A stretch of DNA of 10,248 nucleotides from Limnohabitans sp. (GTDB lineage Bacteria; Planctomycetota; Phycisphaerae; Phycisphaerales; SM1A02): contig JASGCF010000087.1 in the NCBI GenBank assembly GCA_030054275.1, forward strand, positions 1 through 10,248, written 5' to 3'. Positions 5,695 to 10,248 of the stretch are shown here, in pieces. How positions within the stretch are numbered: the stretch's first letter is position 1; each line of letters begins with the position of its first letter. Under the pieces are notes generated by a model. It ran no database searches, had not been told where the DNA came from, and saw nothing but the letters and a program-made list of their open reading frames with translations. The position numbers and the translations under genes were made by a program.

Positions 5695-6601
5695 ACAAGT
5701 CACGCTCCTCACTCGCTGCACCAAGTCCGCCAAGCCCACCGAGTAATGGCTTCGCTTGTCGAGCAAGGACATCCGCCGCTGCAATCGGCTGCGATACATC
5801 AACCTCGATGCACTTCGCGCTGCTGTGATCACTATTGATGACCACAAGATTCGGCATGCGAAACGCCACGCCATCTGCCACATGGGTGTGCCCGACCACG
5901 AAAGTCTTCACACCCCACTCGCGCGCGAGCGTCGCGAGTTGCGAGGCTGCGTGATTGCGCCCCCAAGTCATGAGATACGCAGCACCGTCCGGCACGTCGA
6001 AATCTTCGTCGTGAAGCGCGCGTTCGAGTACACGCACATCGAACCAACGCATCGATCCTTCTGCAGGAAGCGAGTGCGACACCATCAAGCCGTTGTCGCA
6101 CAAAATGGCAAGGGGCATCGCGCGAATGAATGCTGCGACGGCTGCACCCGCGATATCCGCATCATCACCGAAGGCCCACTCAAGTCCGGCGTCGAAGCAA
6201 TCGACGCTGTCAACTCCGCTTTTAGAAATCTTCTGGCGCCTGCACTGCGCAATCTCATGATTTGCAAGCAGCGGATGAACTTGCAGTGGATGCGCCAAGA
6301 TGAGTTCTGCAAGCATGGCCAGCATGCGATGACTGCGATCAATCCCGTCTGTGACATGCTCACTGTGAATCAGTTCGTGCAAGACCATGCTGTGGTCAAG
6401 TCCTTCGGTAAGACGAGCCAATCGCACAGCGCACTCAAGCCCCTCGACGCTGTCGTGCAAATCGCCCGTCACCAACAGTGTGCCACGCTTGGGAAGTCGT
6501 ACCACGCAACCTTCGCGATACGGCGAGGTGCGCATCACCTCTGCTGCGCGGCCAAGCAGCGTCGAGAAGGCCGTCGCGTCGTTGCGCCAATGTCCAATCA
6601 T
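5693..6601 (-). CDS. Calcineurin-like metallophosphoesterase, divergent
   Basis: The 302-aa product carries the ordered motifs of the two-metal phosphoesterase fold. They are TGDLHD at 45-50 (family GDxHG), a VLHELIHSE segment near 73-81 where GDxxDRG is usual, LLANHE at 111-116 (family GNHE), VSHSLP at 174-179 (metal-binding His), and VVGHTH at 235-240. The second motif and the Gly of GNHE are altered, so this is a divergent branch. Metal binding still looks possible through Asp47, His49, Asn114, His176, His238 and His240, but substrate and activity are not predictable. There is no signal peptide, so it should be cytoplasmic. It starts 9 nt after the DUF1573 stop, and its own stop overlaps the tsaB start. 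Its Shine-Dalgarno is weak, consistent with coupling. The C-terminus has a Gly-Leu run (LLGGLGGLG). A protein phosphatase or nucleotide hydrolase are both conceivable. Confidence 0.85.
   Translation of the reverse strand: MIGHWRNDATAFSTLLGRAAEVMRTSPYREGCVVRLPKRGTLLVTGDLHDSVEGLECAVRLARLTEGLDHSMVLHELIHSEHVTDGIDRSHRMLAMLAELILAHPLQVHPLLANHEIAQCRRQKISKSGVDSVDCFDAGLEWAFGDDADIAGAAVAAFIRAMPLAILCDNGLMVSHSLPAEGSMRWFDVRVLERALHDEDFDVPDGAAYLMTWGRNHAASQLATLAREWGVKTFVVGHTHVADGVAFRMPNLVVINSDHSSAKCIEVDVSQPIAAADVLARQAKPLLGGLGGLGAASEERDL
5705..5710 (-). promoter_or_regulatory. Shine-Dalgarno of tsaB inside the metallophosphoesterase gene
   Basis: GAGGAG on the minus strand lies within the last codons of the upstream gene, 8 nt before the GTG at 5696 and 11 nt before the ATG at 5693. 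It supports translation of tsaB from the overlap despite the unusual repetitive N-terminus. Confidence 0.65.
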
Positions 6602-6610
6602 GCGTGCTGG

Positions 6611-7687
6611 TCACTCTGCATAGAAGACGACAGGAAAACGCCCAACGCCTGTTGCTGTTTCGAGTTCCAATTCACCTTCGAAACTTCCTTGTTTCTTCGG
6701 CGTCAGTTCGAGTTTGATCATCGCGCCGCCACCCACAACTTCACGCTGCGAGACATACCGCACATCAAGCTCCGAAACACGCGATCGCACCGCCACAACC
6801 TTGCTCCAATCGGCGCGCTCCACGGCGCCACGCTTTGGCGGGTTGTAGTGTTCGAGTTCGATTTCAACTTCGACTGGCTTGCCGCCCTTTGAAGTTCCGC
6901 CATCGAGAAATTGCTCTTTCAAGATCCAGAATCGCTTGTAACGATCCATATCCGCAGTCGAGCCTGTGCACTCATCGCGTACGCGCAGCGGCAAGACTCT
7001 GCAATCGGCGCGATCGGTCCACACGAAAAGCCACAGCGGCATCTGCTCGCACGAAACGCCCGTGAAATCCCACTGTAATTCGTACTCGGCCCGCGGCTTG
7101 TCCTTCGACACATCGAAGTTCGTCAGTACCGGCGCCTTCTTTCCCGCTTCGAGAATTGTGAACGGCTGACCATCGACCGCCTTCAGTTTCACAGTGCCGC
7201 GAACGACATCCTTGAGCGCATCGCAATACGGCGGCTCTGCCACGATTTTAAATCGCACATCACCACGAATCGTTGCTTGCAAGGGACGCAGCCCGCCATC
7301 GAAAGTAAGAAAAACAGCTGCTTCTTTGATTCCCGGCGCGCGCGGCGCAGAGAGCGATGCCGACAACTCAACCGAACCCCCCGCCGGAATCTTCTTCCCA
7401 GCCACATCGCTGATCGCCGTGCACTTGCAATTGGGCTTTGCAGAAGTGATGGTCACTTCTTGCTTCCCTGTGTTGATGATCGTGAACTTCGCTGGATGAA
7501 CCGAGCCAGGCTCGATCGCCCCAAGTTCTACAACCGGCGGCGCAATCATGATTGGCGTTGGCGCTGCTTGTTGCGAAGACTGTTGGCGCTGCGCCGCAGA
7601 GGCCGTGTTCTGCGCGGCCGCTGCAACTGGGTGCGTGATGGGCGACGCAAGTGAGATCGAGAGGAAGAGCGCTGCGAATGGGTGCAT
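6611..7687 (-). CDS. Secreted DUF1573 protein
   Basis: From the ATG at 7687 the product is 358 aa. Residues 1-25 form a signal peptide with a hydrophobic core (FAALFLSISLA) and a likely cleavage after VAAAA. A Gln/Ala/Ser-rich linker follows, then a DUF1573 (ASH-like immunoglobulin fold) domain from about 50 to 145. This contains ELGAIEPG, a FTIINTGKQEVTI strand and NCKCT with Cys87 and Cys89, the typical end of the family's first half. The C-terminal part has more beta-strand-like sequence, including a segment near 310-355 (KLELTPKKQGSFEGELELET) that may be a second Ig-like domain. The function of DUF1573 proteins is not established; an extracytoplasmic binding or structural role is inferred. 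An in-frame GTG at 7747 abuts the terC stop and would add 20 residues before the signal peptide; neither start has a good Shine-Dalgarno. Probably cotranscribed with terC and the metallophosphoesterase. Confidence 0.88.
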   Translation of the reverse strand: MHPFAALFLSISLASPITHPVAAAAQNTASAAQRQQSSQQAAPTPIMIAPPVVELGAIEPGSVHPAKFTIINTGKQEVTITSAKPNCKCTAISDVAGKKIPAGGSVELSASLSAPRAPGIKEAAVFLTFDGGLRPLQATIRGDVRFKIVAEPPYCDALKDVVRGTVKLKAVDGQPFTILEAGKKAPVLTNFDVSKDKPRAEYELQWDFTGVSCEQMPLWLFVWTDRADCRVLPLRVRDECTGSTADMDRYKRFWILKEQFLDGGTSKGGKPVEVEIELEHYNPPKRGAVERADWSKVVAVRSRVSELDVRYVSQREVVGGGAMIKLELTPKKQGSFEGELELETATGVGRFPVVFYAE

Positions 7688-7747
7688 AAAGCAACTCGCG
7701 TGTAAGTCTGGCTTCTTGGAAGCGGCCGTCGTGAAAGAGGTTTGCAC

Positions 7748-8518
7748 TTAGGTTCGGTTCTTTGCAGCAAGCGCTGCGGCGGCTGCACGCTCTGCACGCT
7801 TGTCTGCGCGGAAATTCACCAATTCGACGCCAAGCGCGAACGCCATCGCGAAATAGATGTAGCCCTTGGAGATGTGTTGACCGAAGCCTTCGATGACCAA
7901 CATCACGCCGATCAAGAGCAGGAACGACAGCGCCAGCACTTTGAGCGACCGACGCTTCTCAACGAAATTCGAGATGGGTCCTGCGGCAAACATCATCACG
8001 CCGACCGAGACAATGACTGCAGCAATCATGGTTGGAAGGTGATTGGCCATACCGACCGCAGTGATCACGCTATCGAGACTGAAGACGAGGTCCATCAGCA
8101 TGATCTGCGCGATCACACCACCGACGGTCACCTTCTTCGGCTGCGCATCGTGATGGACTCCGCTCGAGGCGTGGTGAATCTCTTTGACGCTCTTCACCAA
8201 GAGGATGAGCCCGCCGACGATCAGGATGAGGTCGCGCCACGAGAACGCCTTTGCGTACTCAAGCGATTTGATGTCGACGGTGAAGACAGCGCCAGTAAGG
8301 CTTCGGACCCAATCAATCATCGCCAACAACGCAAGGCGCATGAACATCGCAGCGATGAGGCCGGTTTGCCGCGCCATGCGCTGCTTTTCAGGCGGTAGCC
8401 GCGAAGACAACACCGCGATGAACACCACATTGTCGACGCCAAGAACGATCTCGAGCGCCGTCAGGGTGAGAAAGGCGAGCAGGTTTTCCGGTGCGAAGAT
8501 GCCAATGATCGATTCCAC
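7748..8518 (-). CDS. TerC family integral membrane protein
   Basis: About seven membrane helices and the two family signatures mark this as TerC/Alx/YkoY type: LEIVLGVDNVVFIAVLS near 22-38 and MDLVFSLDSVITAVGM near 142-157. The acidic residues inside these helices (Asp29, Asp143, Asp149) are the family's conserved candidates for metal binding. Members have been linked to tellurite resistance and to manganese export. A His-rich loop (HHASSGVHH, about 115-123) could bind metal. From the GTG at 8518 the protein is 256 aa and begins like the family. The longer frame to a TTG at 8554 would start inside the terminator hairpin and is rejected. No strong Shine-Dalgarno was seen. I looked for a manganese (yybP-ykoY) riboswitch in the short upstream region and did not recognise one. 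The C-terminus is Ala/Arg-rich. The gene heads the DUF1573-metallophosphoesterase-tsaB run. Confidence 0.93.
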   Translation of the reverse strand: MESIIGIFAPENLLAFLTLTALEIVLGVDNVVFIAVLSSRLPPEKQRMARQTGLIAAMFMRLALLAMIDWVRSLTGAVFTVDIKSLEYAKAFSWRDLILIVGGLILLVKSVKEIHHASSGVHHDAQPKKVTVGGVIAQIMLMDLVFSLDSVITAVGMANHLPTMIAAVIVSVGVMMFAAGPISNFVEKRRSLKVLALSFLLLIGVMLVIEGFGQHISKGYIYFAMAFALGVELVNFRADKRAERAAAAALAAKNRT

Positions 8519-8533
8519 CCACGCAGCGTAGCG

Positions 8534-8565
8534 AAAAGAAACGGAGCCTCGCAAAGCGAGGCCCC
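8534..8565 (-). terminator. Rho-independent terminator of the PQQ dehydrogenase unit
   Basis: A perfect 7-bp inverted repeat (GCCTCGC at 8546-8552, GCGAGGC at 8556-8562) with a 3-nt loop is extended by two more G-C pairs beyond one mismatch. On the minus strand it is followed by CCG and the T-rich tract TTTCTTTT (8541 down to 8534). It lies about 60 nt after the dehydrogenase stop. It also sits about 25 nt before the terC start, so any terC promoter must overlap it, lie upstream of it, or depend on read-through. Confidence 0.85.
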
Positions 8566-8567
8566 GT

Positions 8568-8601
8568 GGTTCGGATCAAGAACGGTTCAAATCAAGAAAC
8601 G
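8568..8601. repeat. Two-copy imperfect 17-bp direct repeat
   Basis: GGTTCGGATCAAGAACG at 8568-8584 is followed directly by GGTTCAAATCAAGAAACG at 8584-8601, sharing one G. The copies differ by two substitutions and one inserted A. They lie between the dehydrogenase stop and the terminator stem. Possibly a small duplication; no function is evident. Confidence 0.7.
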
Positions 8602-8623
8602 GGTCGACTCGGGCGGCTGTGGT

Positions 8624-10045
8624 TCAGCCCCACGCGCTGAGGAGCAGCGCAAGATCGTTCGAATCAACGGCACCATCGCCGTTGATATCGCCGGTGCCAG
8701 CCCCGAGCCAGTTCCCAAGCAATTGTGCAAGGTCTGCTGGGCCGACGGTGCCGTCACAATCAAGGTCGGCTGGCGCGCATGGCGGAGCGCAGACGCCGTC
8801 CCCTGTCGAGGGCACGATCTTGTAGATCTGGCCGCCGTGGTCAACGATGTACAACTCGCCGTTGGCGTCTTCGCCGAAGCTCACGATCTGGTTCACAGTC
8901 GCGCCTTCGAGCGACGGCGTGATTTGCGTGTTGCGCACAGTAAACGCGGTCTTCGTATTGGTTGCCGCGTTGTAGCGGAACGACCAGACATTGTTGTTCA
9001 CATAGTCTGCGAAGAAATAGGTGCCTTGGAGTTCAGGCATGCGGCAGCCGCGATAGACATAGCCACCCGTCAGGGAGTAGCCGCCAGCGGTGCCTGACAC
9101 ATGGCTGTACACATGGATCGGGGCCGTGAGGGATGGCGAACCGAAGGTGCAGCCGGTGAGGCCCGTGTTCGATGTGCCTTCGGTGCAGCGCCAACCGTAG
9201 TTCTTACCACCCGCCGCACCTGCGAGTTGGAAGTCAACCTCTTCGACGGCGTTCTGACCGACATCGCCAATCCAGAGGTCGCCGGTGTCGCGGTCGAACG
9301 AGTTGCGCCACGGATTGCGCAATCCGTAGGCCCAAATCGTGTCGTCTGCAGTGCTGCCGCCCGCGTACGGGTTGCCAGCAGGAATCGTGTAGTACGGACT
9401 TGCGCCACCAACGACTGGCTTGATGCGGTGCATCTTGCCAAGACGCGAGGTGAGGTTCTGCGCGAGGTTTCCAGGGTCATTCGCGCTGCCACCGTCACCA
9501 ACACCGATGTAGAGGTTGCCGTCTGGGCCAAAGTCCATCCAACCGCCGTTGTGGTTGGTGTATGGATCGGACCAAGTCATCATCACAACGCCCGAAGCGT
9601 TTGCCACATTCGGGTTTGCGGCCGAACGGGTGTACCGCGCGACATTGTTGGTTCCGGCGTTCGTGTAATACACATAGAACTGACCGTTCTTCGTGTAGTT
9701 CGGATCGAACGCAAGGCCAAGCAGGCCGCGTTCATCGCTCACCGTCGACACATTGTCGACAATTGCATCAATGTCGAGGAATGAAGTCGCAAGCAAGGTG
9801 GGCGTGGCAGTTGTCATGTCGACAATGCGAATGCGGCCAGACTTCTCAAGCACAAAGAGTCGCGTTTCGTCGCCTGGCGCGTGCGTGACATAGGTTGGAT
9901 ACACCAAGCCAGTGTTGACGATGCGCTTCGTGCGAACTGTCTGCGCGTCTGCGGCTGTGTCGAAACCGAAGGAGGCAGCCAAGGCAGCCGTTGCGATCGT
10001 TGTTGCTACGAGTGTGTTGAGGCTGGTCATAGATCGAATCTTCAT
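8624..10045 (-). CDS. Secreted PQQ-dependent sugar dehydrogenase (sGDH/Asd fold) with C-terminal dockerin-like domain
   Basis: From the ATG at 10045 the product is 473 aa. It opens with a signal peptide (MKIRS, then LVATTIATAALAA) probably cut after ADA at about residue 34. The body, about 35-415, is a six-bladed beta-propeller of the soluble PQQ glucose/aldose sugar dehydrogenase family. The NHNGG motif at 164-168 holds the catalytic His (His165). GDGGSANDPGNLAQNL near 183-198, YGLRNPWRNSFDRDTGDLW and IGDVGQNAVEEVDF are also diagnostic. Such enzymes oxidise sugars to lactones with PQQ and pass electrons to a soluble acceptor; the real substrate here is unknown. After a Cys-containing linker (CAPPCAPADLDC), residues about 425-473 form two dockerin/EF-hand-like calcium loops (DLDCDGTVGPADL and DINGDGAVDSNDL) ending in LLLSAWG, likely an anchoring or sorting tag of the planctomycete GC-type. 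A longer frame to 10156 adds residues unlike a signal peptide. The gene is followed by a strong terminator. Confidence 0.94.
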   Translation of the reverse strand: MKIRSMTSLNTLVATTIATAALAASFGFDTAADAQTVRTKRIVNTGLVYPTYVTHAPGDETRLFVLEKSGRIRIVDMTTATPTLLATSFLDIDAIVDNVSTVSDERGLLGLAFDPNYTKNGQFYVYYTNAGTNNVARYTRSAANPNVANASGVVMMTWSDPYTNHNGGWMDFGPDGNLYIGVGDGGSANDPGNLAQNLTSRLGKMHRIKPVVGGASPYYTIPAGNPYAGGSTADDTIWAYGLRNPWRNSFDRDTGDLWIGDVGQNAVEEVDFQLAGAAGGKNYGWRCTEGTSNTGLTGCTFGSPSLTAPIHVYSHVSGTAGGYSLTGGYVYRGCRMPELQGTYFFADYVNNNVWSFRYNAATNTKTAFTVRNTQITPSLEGATVNQIVSFGEDANGELYIVDHGGQIYKIVPSTGDGVCAPPCAPADLDCDGTVGPADLAQLLGNWLGAGTGDINGDGAVDSNDLALLLSAWG

Positions 10046-10084
10046 AGAGGGCGTCACTCTCAAAGTGCGGCTGCGAGATGCGCG

Positions 10085-10114
10085 AAAGTAGGATCGATGT
10101 CGGATAGGTATCAA
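10085..10114 (-). promoter_or_regulatory. Weak candidate promoter of the PQQ dehydrogenase gene
   Basis: On the minus strand TTGATA (10114-10109) is separated by 18 nt from TACTTT (10090-10085), about 40 nt before the ATG at 10045. The -35 match to the sigma-70 consensus is good, but the -10 match is poor, and planctomycete promoters are not well defined by this consensus. Confidence 0.2.
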
Positions 10115-10204
10115 AGCGACCCACTGGGATCTCCTCGATCCCGACTTGGCGGCCATTATTCGGAAGATACGGCGGAAACGGTGCGAGACAATCGAGAGTT
10201 CGAG

Positions 10205-10248
10205 ATGAATCGTCGATTCCTTGACGACACTTTGAAGCGGACTCGAAG
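10205..10248 (+). CDS. Possible start of a divergent gene, cut by the window edge
   Basis: An ATG at 10205 opens a frame that runs to the end of the window (starts MNRRFLDDTLKR, 14 full codons). GAGAG lies about 6 nt upstream of the ATG and could serve as a ribosome binding site. A divergent gene here would fit the roughly 160-bp spacing from the dehydrogenase start. Too little sequence is present to identify it, and it may be chance. Confidence 0.22.
   Translation, partial: MNRRFLDDTLKRTR

Noticed and set aside
8519..8554. TerC start at the TTG at 8554
   Set aside because: The codon lies in the loop of the terminator hairpin, and family members begin near the GTG at 8518.
8519..8623. Manganese (yybP-ykoY) riboswitch upstream of the TerC-family gene
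   Set aside because: I looked because such riboswitches often precede this family, but recognised none of the conserved loops; the space is taken by the terminator.
10046..10156. N-terminal extension of the PQQ dehydrogenase to 10156
   Set aside because: It would bury the signal peptide behind 37 Arg/Ser-rich residues.

Overview
The window looks like a chromosomal segment from a planctomycete, most likely of the Phycisphaerae type. Three things suggest this. A secreted PQQ-type dehydrogenase ends in a short dockerin-like pair of EF-hand loops after a Cys-rich linker, as in the 'GC-type dockerin' proteins of that group. There is a DUF1573 protein. There is also a helix-turn-helix protein with a Ser/Asp-rich linker and two membrane helices, of a kind I associate with planctomycetes. 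The taxonomic call is an inference. No rRNA, tRNA, CRISPR array, phage gene or insertion sequence was seen.

Layout, left to right. mutY (A/G-specific adenine glycosylase) lies on the minus strand and is divergent from a plus-strand pair: the HTH/two-helix membrane protein and, 6 nt further on, psd (phosphatidylserine decarboxylase). psd converges on a minus-strand CMD/AhpD-like gene across an 87-bp gap that holds a 7-bp hairpin and a four-copy 14-bp tandem repeat. The AhpD-like gene follows a gene for a degenerate receiver plus GAF-like protein, with about 26 nt between them. About 320 bp without a convincing gene separates that pair from a compact minus-strand block.

The compact block, in transcription order, is a TerC-family membrane protein, a secreted DUF1573 protein, a divergent calcineurin-type metallophosphoesterase and tsaB (tRNA t6A synthesis). 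The metallophosphoesterase starts 9 nt after DUF1573, and tsaB starts at the metallophosphoesterase stop codon, so these are probably cotranscribed. The 5' end of tsaB holds an in-frame 12-bp tandem repeat. Upstream of terC is a clear rho-independent terminator (perfect 7-bp stem, AAA loop on the plus strand, T-rich tract) that ends the PQQ dehydrogenase unit. The dehydrogenase gene fills most of the last 1.6 kb, and a possible divergent gene start lies at the right edge.

Most of the window is housekeeping: DNA repair, membrane lipid, tRNA modification and transport. The parts least explained by known families are the HTH/two-helix protein paired with psd, the receiver-like/GAF protein, the gap before it, and the short tandem repeats. 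I see no convincing evidence of a complete new defence or mobile system.
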